From NCBI GenBank assembly GCA_949752745.1, contig OX457031.1:45527257-45591256 (forward strand): a DNA stretch of 64,000 bases, read 5' to 3'. The notes under the pieces are model-generated. The model was not told the origin of the DNA. It did not search any database and saw nothing but the letters and a program-made list of their open reading frames with translations. Shown piece by piece: positions 23,601 through 32,625 of this stretch. Made by a program: the position numbers and the translations under genes. The stretch comes from Protula sp. h YS-2021 (lineage: Eukaryota; Annelida; Polychaeta; Sabellida; Serpulidae). The first letter of the stretch is position 1, and every line of letters begins with the position of its first letter.

Positions 23601-25354
23601 AGTAGTGCTAAAGGACTAGGAGGAATACTGAGTCAAACGCAAGATGGCCAGCCAGCCGTCATAACTTATTCTTCAAAGGCTCTTAGCAAGGCTGAACGAA
23701 ATTGTTGAGTGAGCAGCCAGGAGTTGCCGTCAATTGTCTACCATGTACTACAATGGAGATGCTACATATGGGGGAATCACTTAGTCGTCAGAACAGAACA
23801 CGCTTCTTTGCGATATCTACTATCTTTCAGGGACCCGGCTGGCCGGCTGGCGAGGTGGATTGGCGCCCTTTCTGAGTGCAACTTCGGATTTAAATGGGCC
23901 CGGTCGGGGGATGGCAACTTTGAAAGAATTCGAAGTTAGCCCTTGTTCATTGGGGATAGGGACTGGATGGGGTTGGCGGGGTTTCTTGTGGGGATGTGTC
24001 CATCGAAGTTCTTCACTCTTCAAGCACGCTGGAGGTGCAGGAGGAGGAAAGTGCAGAGCTTTCATCGGAGGGCGGGGCCGGATGCCAGTTTCCCTGGTCC
24101 AGGGAGTCTGTGGAACAGACTCGGAAGGGGGGTCCGATTCTCGGGGACAAGCCCCGGATGGCGAGATATTTGTCATCTGGATAAGAATTTGGGAGCTATG
24201 CGGCTTAGTGGAGGAGTGTTCTATTGGGGGATGGACGTCTGTTTCGACGGAATGGCGATTGGCAACGGGGGAGGGGGTGGTTGTTTTCAGCTGCTGGTGC
24301 CAGAGGTGTGCAAGTCCAGGCTTCTCTGCCGCTGTCGCGATTCGATCACAGCGGGTCAGCTTGGAGTTCCGGGACTCACTCCAGGTTGCGGGCCAAATAC
24401 TTTTGGCCCGAGGTGGGGTGCCGTGGGGTTTGGGTGCGCACATACGCTTCTTGTCGGAAGGGGAAGTCTCCACTAGGGTCTTGTTGCGCTCCTTTGGGGA
24501 AGTTTGTAGTGAGTGTGCCCTTTGGTGGAGTGTTGTATTTAATTAAGCTAGCCTTGATTGGGACAGACAAGGGCAGCATGTGTGTTTTGATGGTTGCTGG
24601 TGTGTTTTCGCGTTGCTTTGCGGCTTGCGGCTTGCCTGGCCGGACTGCTGAGGCTGTTGCTGTTGTGCTTGTCATGGAGTGGATATGCCGTTTGGGATGT
24701 CCTTTGGAGATTCATTCATGTGGGGGAGCTCAGTTTAGGTCTAGCGCGTTACGACGGCTGTCTGCCGTGGTTCGGGGGAGTGTGTGAGAGTGGTGTGGGC
24801 TGCTCCCTTTCTTGACAATAGCTTTCAGGAGTTGTAAATCAAGCGCTACAGGGTATACTCCAAATTTCCTTATTTTTTGAAGAATAAATGTATTACCTGT
24901 AGAAGCCTTTGCACCAAAACTATCGATCAGGGAGACTTCAATGTGCTGTAGTACGTCAGGCATATTCAAAATATGCTCGGAAAATCTCATGCCACCGCCA
25001 TTCAAACTTACATAAAGCAGTAGAACATCAGGAGAAGAGTTGCTTAAACATACTGAGGCCCCACCGGTATCAGTTAAAAGATGCAATATGGTACTGGAGA
25101 CCAGTGTTTAAGAATGGCCAGTGTCCAAAGTTACTAAGTTTTTGGACAGGACATAGAAATCTGATGTGGTGTACAGAATTAAGCAATCTCCGAAGTCAAA
25201 CACATTAGTTGTACATCCCAATCACTTGAAGCCAACTTATTTCAGGAAGGAACCAAACAAAGACTGGCTAGAATGAAATATTGAGAAGTTCAGCAGGAAG
25301 TCCGAAATTCAAATCGATAAGAAAGACTTAGCTCCAGAATCAAGATATCGTCTG
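20663..25354 (+). mobile_element. Decayed Ty3/gypsy retrotransposon, gag to integrase
   Basis: The gag remnant (about 20,700-22,740) is broken by many stops, and near 22,740-22,790 it appears joined to pol by an internal deletion. Reverse transcriptase runs 22,790-23,410: SPIVYVKKKDGSLSMYCDYR, SLDLISGYYQVPMS, and FLDD at 23,201-23,212. RNase H runs 23,520-23,940 (ITYSSKALSKAE, then HASLRYLL). Integrase runs 24,300-25,260: RLRAKYFWP and the zinc-finger half CRKGKSP-like, IHSCGGAQFRSS (core), and CPKLLSFWTG (C-terminal domain). Order is RT-RH-IN, the standard gypsy order. Frames shift repeatedly. The pol end is interrupted at 25,354 by another element and resumes at 32,551. The stretch 23,850-24,800 is unusually GC-rich. 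Confidence 0.8.
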
Positions 25355-26586
25355 TGTCAGAATTTCGTATTCAACGTTTTGAGTGTTCGGAGTGTGTTCG
25401 TGGTTCTGTTTGTGCTCCACGCGGTTTGTGATGATGCGGAACGCATGTGGGTGTGGAGCCGCGCCCTTCGAGGGAGAGTTTCCTTTGAAGTGGGTGATGA
25501 ATGGACGAGTGCGTTTGATGATGTTCTACTTTTGTAATAAAGCCCGATAGGACAGTGACGATTAGTTTAGGATTTGGAGGGATCTTGATCCAGTGAACAC
25601 GATGGAGCTAGTTTTAGGTTTGTTTGATGTCGTTTAGTTAGATTTTGGGTCATCTAAAAATTTACTTATATATCAAGTATACCGGTTATCTCCACGAGTC
25701 GATATCGAAATTTCAAGTTTCACATAGCGTTGTGTAGAACGCGCCAAGATTGTGCACCTGGCAGTATTTTTGTGTTTAAAAATTTTCATATTGTTGGTTT
25801 TTATGACGAGTGAAATTTTTGTGCTACCTAGCACAAACTTTGCGTGTAATTTTTAAGTATTTATAAATGCCAGAGATCATAACCGACAAATCCTTTTTGT
25901 AGACGAGTTTGTGGTCTTCCCAAAAACATCACTTTTTGGCACATATGTCACTTATAACATATGTTTTTGGGCAGCTATTTTCTTATTGGTTCTAAGTTTA
26001 GGCGGGAAGTTCTTCGATTGGCTACATATTTAATTAGCAGCGGCTGTTCTGCCAGCGAGTATTTAAGGAGCGCGCTTGCTGCACCAGCAGCAGTTGATTT
26101 TTGGAATGCATGGAGGCCGCACGTCAGGCGTGGGTCAATTTATTACGAGAAAAGACAGAAATGAGACAAAGGCTGTACGAAATGGGGTGCAAAGGGTGTT
26201 AGCACCAACAAAAAAGAAGGGCTTTGAAAAGTATTATGAGAAAGGTGGATGAATAAACGTTCGTGAATAATTTATTTTGGAAATAAAAGTATTAATGATT
26301 AAGGTACTGAAAGATAACTCAATGAAGGGAAGGCATATAAATTAGCCAGACATAAATTTGGATAATAAAGGAAAAAGGTGGACAAATGTGAACATATCAT
26401 ACGAAGTAGATAAAATAAACATAATAGTGTTGAAAGGAGTTTGTTTTCATTGACATCCGGATACTGCCCGACATAGCGAGCCATATATCGCAATTTTCGT
26501 ATTATTTGCTCGTATTTTCATTCCATGACAAGCCAACGGCACCTACGCGCGGAGATCCCATAACCGTCACAACCCAAACTGTGACA
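25355..26586 (+). repeat. 5' LTR (1,232 bp) of the Gmr1-type element
   Basis: Starts TGTCAG and ends CTGTGACA, so the ends are inverted TGTCA/TGACA. Compared by eye with the 3' LTR I see only two substitutions (T/C at about 25,853; A/C at about 25,941). An AATAAA lies at 25,536-25,541. The 67-residue frame present in both LTRs is not a gene. Confidence 0.95.
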
Positions 26587-26589
26587 AAT

Positions 26590-26607
26590 TGGGGGCTCGT
26601 CCGGGAT
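26590..26607 (+). promoter_or_regulatory. Primer-binding site, tRNA-Pro
   Basis: TGGGGGCTCGTCCGGGAT lies 3 nt after the 5' LTR. It is the 18-nt sequence complementary to the 3' end of tRNA-Pro, known as the primer site of gammaretroviruses such as murine leukaemia virus. Confidence 0.9.
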
Positions 26608-26631
26608 TTTTCCGCCAAGAGGTAAACAATC

Positions 26632-28302
26632 ATGGAGCAGAACTTGCGAGCATTAATTGAACTTGGACAGGCTCTTGGGTACAAAGATGAGGAGTTACGG
26701 AGGTTCGTCGATGCTGAGCAGACAAAAGCGGAGGAACGCGACCGCATCGCCTATGAACGCGAGATCCGTGCTCAAGAACGAGAGGACCGACAGAAAGAGC
26801 AACAGCGGCAATATGAACTGGAACGCATACGCGAAGAAGCTCGCTTAGCCGAAGTACACGCACAAGCAGCTGTACATCAAGGTGAAGAACGAGGGGAGGG
26901 CCGCATTTATAGCAGTCGTCCCAAGCTGCCAAGGTTCGACGAGAAGGTCGATGATATTGATGCTTATCTCGAGCGATTTAAACGCTTCGCTCGCAGTCAG
27001 GGATGGCCGGAAGATACTTGGACCGTGAGTCTTAGCGCGATTCTTACCGGCAAGGCATTGGATGTATATAGCAGCATGCCTATAGAAGAAGTCGCCAATT
27101 ACGCGAGGTTGAAGATGGCTATTCTCCAACGTTTCCAGTTAACGGCAGACGGATTTCGAAGAAAGTTTCGCGATATCAAGCCAGAAAAAGAAGAGTCCGT
27201 CCGTCAGTACGCCGCACGACAGAAACGCTATTTTGGGAGGTGGATTGACATGTCTGGGATCGAGAAGAACTTTGTAGAGGTATGCGACTTATTTCTGCGT
27301 GAACAATTTGTGAATCAGTGCAGTAGCGAATTAGCGTTATTTTTACGGGAAAGAGCACCGAAGTCCATTGATGAGACGATCAAACTGGCTGAGCAGTATC
27401 TCGAAGCGCACGGTGGAACAATAGGGCAGGCGAGAGGGAAGCCGTCGACACAGAGCCGAATGTTGCCACTAAGAAGCTTTCCAAATGCCAGACAACAGTC
27501 GTCAGCTATATCAACGGCTCAGGCATCGAAGGCGTGCTACTATTGCGGAAAGCCTGGTCATTTTGCACGCGATTGCTTCAAGGCTAAGAATGAGCTGGAA
27601 GGAACCACCCCACGGCGAAACGAATCATCGCGGGACTTTTCTTACAGATCGAACCGCTCAGCACAAGGAAATGCACCACAGAGTTGGCGTGGAACAAACA
27701 ACTCTGATCGGAAGCCAACAAATCTGAAAACCGGAGCAATGGCTGCCAAACTGACCAGCGACATACTCTCTGAAAACGTGAAAGATGGAAAACTGCATTT
27801 GGCCAATGGAGGAACGGTACCATATATGGGCACTGTCTGCGGCAAGCCGGACTGTGCGAAACGTCTTCCCTTATACAGAGGACTGGTCGCAGGACAGAAA
27901 GTGATCGTACTTAAGGATACGGGTTGCGACAGTGCTGTTATCCGCAAAGATCTCATCACGGAGAACCAATTGTTGGATGAAGAGAGTCATTGTGTTTTGA
28001 TGGACGGCACCCTGAGAAGTTTCCCAATGGCACGCATCAGTGTAGAAACGCCCATTTATAGTGGATTGCTCGAGGCTATGGTAGTGGAAGACCCTCCGTA
28101 CGATTTGATCATCGGCAATGTTTCTCCAATGGCTGATGATCGCGAAAAACCGACACAGGCCAATGATGCACACGTGAACAGCACAACTGAGAAAACGACA
28201 GTGGAAGTGAAAACTGCAGCAGCCGTGCAGACAAGAGAGCAAGTTGTCCGAGAAAAGAAGCCAAAAAGCCCCCTTAACCACACCAGCTGCAGAACTCGGT
28301 GA
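26632..28302 (+). CDS. gag: Gag-protease polyprotein of the Gmr1-type element
   Basis: 556 residues from ATG 26,632, which is 24 bp after the primer site. Residues ~20-90 are charged and probably coiled-coil (runs of E, R, Q). Residues ~100-250 are a retrotransposon Gag/capsid domain (LPRFDEKVDDIDAYLERFKR, then ILTGKALDVY). A CX2CX4HX4C zinc knuckle sits at C302-C315 (CYYCGKPGHFARDC). A retropepsin-type aspartic protease follows, with the DTG triad at 429-431 and a LIIGN flap-distal motif near 484. It makes the virus-like-particle coat, binds RNA and processes the polyprotein. The frame ends at TGA 28,300-28,302. The next frame is open through this overlap in the +1 register, so Pol could be made by frameshifting or reinitiation. 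The frame is intact. Confidence 0.93.
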   Translation: MEQNLRALIELGQALGYKDEELRRFVDAEQTKAEERDRIAYEREIRAQEREDRQKEQQRQYELERIREEARLAEVHAQAAVHQGEERGEGRIYSSRPKLPRFDEKVDDIDAYLERFKRFARSQGWPEDTWTVSLSAILTGKALDVYSSMPIEEVANYARLKMAILQRFQLTADGFRRKFRDIKPEKEESVRQYAARQKRYFGRWIDMSGIEKNFVEVCDLFLREQFVNQCSSELALFLRERAPKSIDETIKLAEQYLEAHGGTIGQARGKPSTQSRMLPLRSFPNARQQSSAISTAQASKACYYCGKPGHFARDCFKAKNELEGTTPRRNESSRDFSYRSNRSAQGNAPQSWRGTNNSDRKPTNLKTGAMAAKLTSDILSENVKDGKLHLANGGTVPYMGTVCGKPDCAKRLPLYRGLVAGQKVIVLKDTGCDSAVIRKDLITENQLLDEESHCVLMDGTLRSFPMARISVETPIYSGLLEAMVVEDPPYDLIIGNVSPMADDREKPTQANDAHVNSTTEKTTVEVKTAAAVQTREQVVREKKPKSPLNHTSCRTR

Positions 28303-30661
28303 AATGAATACTGATGAATTGAAACGGGCACAAAAGGAAGATGAAACACTGACGAAGCAATTTAAGTACGCAGAGGACAAAACGGTGTTTAAAGTGAGAA
28401 AACGTGGCAGCTACAGATACGCAATCAAGCATGGACTGTTGATGCGGTACTATTTTGAGACGAAGGGTGATGTCGAGGTCAAACTGAAGCAAATATTACT
28501 CCCGAAACCGCTGCGAAAGGAAGTGATGACTGTTGCACATGAATCGATCGTGGGAGGACATTTGGCAGCAAAGAAGACTGCAGATCGAATAGCAGCAAAC
28601 TTCTACTGGCCTGGAATTACTGGCGATGTGAAGCGCTTTTGCCAGTCGTGTGACGTGTGCCAACGCACTTTACCGAAGGGTCGAGTCACTAAGGTTCCCC
28701 TTGGTGAAATGCCACTGATTGACACCCCTTTCGACAGAGTTGCGGTGGATATCGTGGGGCCAATCACGCCGATTGCAGACAGTGGAAATCGTTACATACT
28801 GACCGTTGTTGACTACGCTACGCGGTATCCGGAAGCGGTTGCTTTGAAGCGGATCGACACCGTTGTTGTCGCGGAGGCACTCCTGGAAGTTTTCAGTCGA
28901 GTTGGGTTCCCGCGAGAAATTTTGAGCGATCAAGGAAGTCAATTTACATCGGAGCTTATGAAAGAAGTGGCACGTTTGGTATCCGTCAGACAGCTCTTCA
29001 CAACGCCGTACAATCCAAAGTGTAATGGACTTTGTGAAAGGATCAACGGAGTTCTGAAGAAGATGTTGACGAGAATGTGTAACGAGCAACCGAAGGACTG
29101 GGATCGATATTTGCCCGCCGTACTCTTCGCGTATCGAGAGGTACCTCAGGCGAGCACAGGATTTTCCCCGTTTGAGCTCTTATACGGGCGAAATGTCAAA
29201 GGACCACTCGACATCCTAAAAGAAATCTGGACGAATGAGGATGCATCGGGAGAGGTGAAGAATACATATCAATATGTGGCGGAGCTACGGAATCGTCTAG
29301 AGGATACGTGTCGAGTAGCTCGCGAAAGCTTGATGGAAGCTCAAGGAAGGTACCGCCATCATTACGACAAGAAAGCGAGAAACAGGAGCTTCACATTGGG
29401 TCAAAAGGTCTATCTTTTGCTACCAACGGACCACAATAAACTTTTGTTACAGTGGAAAGGTCCTTTTGAGATAACACGGGTCATGAACCGCATGGATTAC
29501 GAAATCGACATGGGAGGCAAAAAGAAGATATACCATGCCAACCTGCTGAAAGAGTTCATCGAACGTGAGGATGAAAGAGATGACACGAATCTCGATGAAG
29601 ATAAGCCAGAACAGGAAGATTTAGAAAATGACAACGGTGGAAACGTACGCACAGCAGCATATGCTCGGATAGCGGTTGCTGAAGACGATGCTGATGGAGA
29701 GAGCGATTCGGGTGAAGAGCTAATCCATCTTCCACCTTTGCAAGAGACTGAGACGATTGCAGACGTAAATGTGAACCCGAACCTTCCAATCGCGCAAATG
29801 AAGCAAGTTAACCGACTTTTGAGACAATTCCGAGATATATTCACAGATGTGCCCGGCGAAACGGATTTGGAGGAATATGACATCGAATTGACGAATCAGG
29901 AACCAATCCGTGTGAAACCGTACCCAATTCCATACGCGAAGCGAAAGGACATTGAGGACGAAGTTAGAAAGATGCTGCAATCCGGAATCATCGAAAAGTC
30001 GAAATCAGAGTATAATTCTCCTATTGTGCTAGTAAAGAAGAAAGACGGGTCAAATCGCTTTTGTGTGGATTACAGACGCCTAAATGCAGTGACCAAGTTT
30101 GACACAGAACCAATGGGGAATTATGATGATATCTTGGCGAACGTCGGGAAGGATAAAGTATTTTCCAAGATTGACTTCACCAAAGGATATTGGCAAATCC
30201 CTATAAGCGAGACGTCAAGAAAATACACTGCATTCTCTACGCCAAACGGATCTTACCAGTTTCGACGTAATGCCTTCGGTTTGGTTAATTCTTTCCCAGC
30301 TTTCAACAGGGTTATGCGAAAATTATTGAATGGAACCACGAACATTGATAATTACGTCGATGATCTTCTCCCACACACCGAAGACTGGGAACGGCACTTA
30401 GAGGTGCTCCGAGACCTTTTTACACGAATCCGTGCCGCGAAGCTTACCATTCGTCCGTCGAAATGCTTCATCGGTTATGATAACGTCAGCTTTACGGGAC
30501 ACGTGATCGGCAAAGGTGTGCTGCAGATGGAAGCTGATAAAGTTGAAAACATCAGAAATGCACCACAGCCAACGACCAAAAAGCAGATTCGCTCATTCCT
30601 AGGACTTGTAGGATACTATCGCAAATTCATACCGAATTTGCTGAGATCGCTTCGCCACTAA
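28244..30661 (+). CDS. pol: Pol: integrase followed by reverse transcriptase (Gmr1 order)
   Basis: About 805 codons of open frame. The first in-frame ATG is at 28,304, two bases after the gag stop. Numbering from 28,244, the integrase zinc-binding domain has H99, H106, C136 and C139. The DDE core has D169 (VAVDIVGP), D229 (LSDQGSQF) and E265 (GLCERING), with exactly 35 residues between the last two. A GPY/F-like WKGPFEI lies at 404-410. An acidic linker (440-500) leads to reverse transcriptase at ~545-770, with SPIVLVKKKDGS, FSKIDFTKGYWQIP and the catalytic YVDD at 704-707, then the SFLGLVGYYRKFIPN connection. The frame is cut at 30,661 by a one-base frame break at about 30,634-30,640. RNase H continues in another register. 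The deletion-type break probably disables this copy. Confidence 0.93.
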   Translation: MSEKRSQKAPLTTPAAELGEMNTDELKRAQKEDETLTKQFKYAEDKTVFKVRKRGSYRYAIKHGLLMRYYFETKGDVEVKLKQILLPKPLRKEVMTVAHESIVGGHLAAKKTADRIAANFYWPGITGDVKRFCQSCDVCQRTLPKGRVTKVPLGEMPLIDTPFDRVAVDIVGPITPIADSGNRYILTVVDYATRYPEAVALKRIDTVVVAEALLEVFSRVGFPREILSDQGSQFTSELMKEVARLVSVRQLFTTPYNPKCNGLCERINGVLKKMLTRMCNEQPKDWDRYLPAVLFAYREVPQASTGFSPFELLYGRNVKGPLDILKEIWTNEDASGEVKNTYQYVAELRNRLEDTCRVARESLMEAQGRYRHHYDKKARNRSFTLGQKVYLLLPTDHNKLLLQWKGPFEITRVMNRMDYEIDMGGKKKIYHANLLKEFIEREDERDDTNLDEDKPEQEDLENDNGGNVRTAAYARIAVAEDDADGESDSGEELIHLPPLQETETIADVNVNPNLPIAQMKQVNRLLRQFRDIFTDVPGETDLEEYDIELTNQEPIRVKPYPIPYAKRKDIEDEVRKMLQSGIIEKSKSEYNSPIVLVKKKDGSNRFCVDYRRLNAVTKFDTEPMGNYDDILANVGKDKVFSKIDFTKGYWQIPISETSRKYTAFSTPNGSYQFRRNAFGLVNSFPAFNRVMRKLLNGTTNIDNYVDDLLPHTEDWERHLEVLRDLFTRIRAAKLTIRPSKCFIGYDNVSFTGHVIGKGVLQMEADKVENIRNAPQPTTKKQIRSFLGLVGYYRKFIPNLLRSLRH

Positions 30662-31152
30662 CGGATTTAGTCAAGAAAGGTCGACCGACCAAGGTGGAAT
30701 GGGGAGAACCGCAACAAACGGCGTTCTTCAAGCTTAAACAGCTATTGACGAGTTCGCCAATTCTTCGCCTACCGGATTTCAATAAACGCTTCGTGTTGCG
30801 TACAGATGCTTCAGACACTGGAATCGGTGCAGTTCTTCTGCAACAGCATGAGGATGGAACATTTCCCGTTTCCTATGCCAGCAAGAAGCTGTTGCCTCGC
30901 GAGAAAAACTATTCGGTCATAGAGCGTGAATGTTTGGCCATTGTGTTCGGAGTATCGCATTTTGCAAAATATCTCTATGGCAGACATTTTACGCTTGAAA
31001 CCGATCACGCTCCGCTTGCATACATAAGGAAAGGCAAGACTGAAAGCGGACGACTTATGCGATGGGCACTCTGTTTACAAAACTACAGCTTTGACATTAA
31101 AGCGATCAAGGGCATCGATAATGTTGATGCCGACTACATGAGTAGACTGTAA
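30662..31152 (+). CDS. pol: RNase H end of Pol, separated by a frame break
   Basis: Continuation of pol one register off. Ty3/gypsy RNase H is recognisable from TDASDTGIGAVLLQQ (first Asp), YASKKLLPREKNYS, IERECLAIV (Glu), LETDHAPLAY (Asp) to a stop at 31,150-31,152. Codons from 30,641 already read as pol in this register, so the break lies just upstream rather than at the stop. In the living family this would be the C-terminal domain of one IN-RT-RH protein that removes RNA from the RNA/DNA hybrid. Confidence 0.9.
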
Positions 31153-31298
31153 CCAGTGATCTTTAGGCCTTGTGACTTTCTTGTTAATTTGTACTGTGTA
31201 TTTTATTATTTTAATGGTTTTCATTGCATAACATGTATAGCGGAATTAGCACATTTTGACAGATTATTTTTTTTTAGAAAACAACGGGGTGTTTTCTT

Positions 31299-31312
31299 AA
31301 AAGGGGGAGTAG
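31299..31312 (+). promoter_or_regulatory. Polypurine tract
   Basis: AAAAGGGGGAGTAG ends 1 nt before the 3' LTR (31,314). This is the usual plus-strand primer position. Confidence 0.85.
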
Positions 31313-31313
31313 T

Positions 31314-32545
31314 TGTCAGAATTTCGTATTCAACGTTTTGAGTGTTCGGAGTGTGTTCGTGGTTCTGTTTGTGCTCCACGCGGTTTGTGATGATGCGGAA
31401 CGCATGTGGGTGTGGAGCCGCGCCCTTCGAGGGAGAGTTTCCTTTGAAGTGGGTGATGAATGGACGAGTGCGTTTGATGATGTTCTACTTTTGTAATAAA
31501 GCCCGATAGGACAGTGACGATTAGTTTAGGATTTGGAGGGATCTTGATCCAGTGAACACGATGGAGCTAGTTTTAGGTTTGTTTGATGTCGTTTAGTTAG
31601 ATTTTGGGTCATCTAAAAATTTACTTATATATCAAGTATACCGGTTATCTCCACGAGTCGATATCGAAATTTCAAGTTTCACATAGCGTTGTGTAGAACG
31701 CGCCAAGATTGTGCACCTGGCAGTATTTTTGTGTTTAAAAATTTTCATATTGTTGGTTTTTATGACGAGTGAAATTTTTGTGCTACCTAGCACAAACTTT
31801 GCGTGTAATTTTCAAGTATTTATAAATGCCAGAGATCATAACCGACAAATCCTTTTTGTAGACGAGTTTGTGGTCTTCCCAAAAACATCACTTTTTGGCC
31901 CATATGTCACTTATAACATATGTTTTTGGGCAGCTATTTTCTTATTGGTTCTAAGTTTAGGCGGGAAGTTCTTCGATTGGCTACATATTTAATTAGCAGC
32001 GGCTGTTCTGCCAGCGAGTATTTAAGGAGCGCGCTTGCTGCACCAGCAGCAGTTGATTTTTGGAATGCATGGAGGCCGCACGTCAGGCGTGGGTCAATTT
32101 ATTACGAGAAAAGACAGAAATGAGACAAAGGCTGTACGAAATGGGGTGCAAAGGGTGTTAGCACCAACAAAAAAGAAGGGCTTTGAAAAGTATTATGAGA
32201 AAGGTGGATGAATAAACGTTCGTGAATAATTTATTTTGGAAATAAAAGTATTAATGATTAAGGTACTGAAAGATAACTCAATGAAGGGAAGGCATATAAA
32301 TTAGCCAGACATAAATTTGGATAATAAAGGAAAAAGGTGGACAAATGTGAACATATCATACGAAGTAGATAAAATAAACATAATAGTGTTGAAAGGAGTT
32401 TGTTTTCATTGACATCCGGATACTGCCCGACATAGCGAGCCATATATCGCAATTTTCGTATTATTTGCTCGTATTTTCATTCCATGACAAGCCAACGGCA
32501 CCTACGCGCGGAGATCCCATAACCGTCACAACCCAAACTGTGACA
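31314..32545 (+). repeat. 3' LTR (1,232 bp) of the Gmr1-type element
   Basis: Same length as the 5' LTR and nearly identical. It is followed by the target-duplication copy GTCTG at 32,546-32,550. Confidence 0.95.
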
Positions 32546-32550
32546 GTCTG

Positions 32551-32625
32551 GAGAGACCTCAGAGGAAAAGAAGGAGTCCAGATTTTTACGGAAACAGAGT
32601 CTCAGACGATAATTTAATGTTATAG
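32551..32625 (+). mobile_element. Detached C-terminal tail of the older gypsy pol
   Basis: Directly after the target duplication the codons continue the basic pol tail that ends at 25,354 (ERPQRKRRSPDFYGNR, stop at 32,623). Ignoring the inserted element, the frame runs straight across, which shows that the young element landed in pol of the older one. Confidence 0.75.

Larger units (their letters stand above)
25355..32545 (+). mobile_element. Young Ty3/gypsy-group LTR retrotransposon with Gmr1-type domain order
   Basis: Complete 7,191-bp element. It has two 1,232-bp LTRs, a 5-bp target duplication GTCTG (25,350-25,354 and 32,546-32,550), a tRNA-Pro primer site, gag-protease, then integrase, reverse transcriptase and RNase H, and a polypurine tract. 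Integrase precedes RT, as in Ty1/copia, yet the RT and integrase (with a GPY/F-like WKGPFEI module) are of Ty3/gypsy type. This is the arrangement described for the Gmr1 group. No envelope-like frame is seen. Pol carries one frame break near 30,640. It lies inside the pol C-terminus of an older gypsy copy. Confidence 0.93.

Noticed and set aside
23820..24790. Several long overlapping frames on both strands (up to 228 residues)
   Set aside because: The GC-rich stretch lacks stops by chance. Only scattered plus-strand segments match gypsy RNase H and integrase; no single long frame is a gene.
25961..26164. 67-residue frame repeated at 31,920-32,123
   Set aside because: Lies wholly within the two LTRs; no domain or start context.
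27871..28380. 169-residue minus-strand frame over gag
   Set aside because: Antisense shadow of the gag-protease frame.
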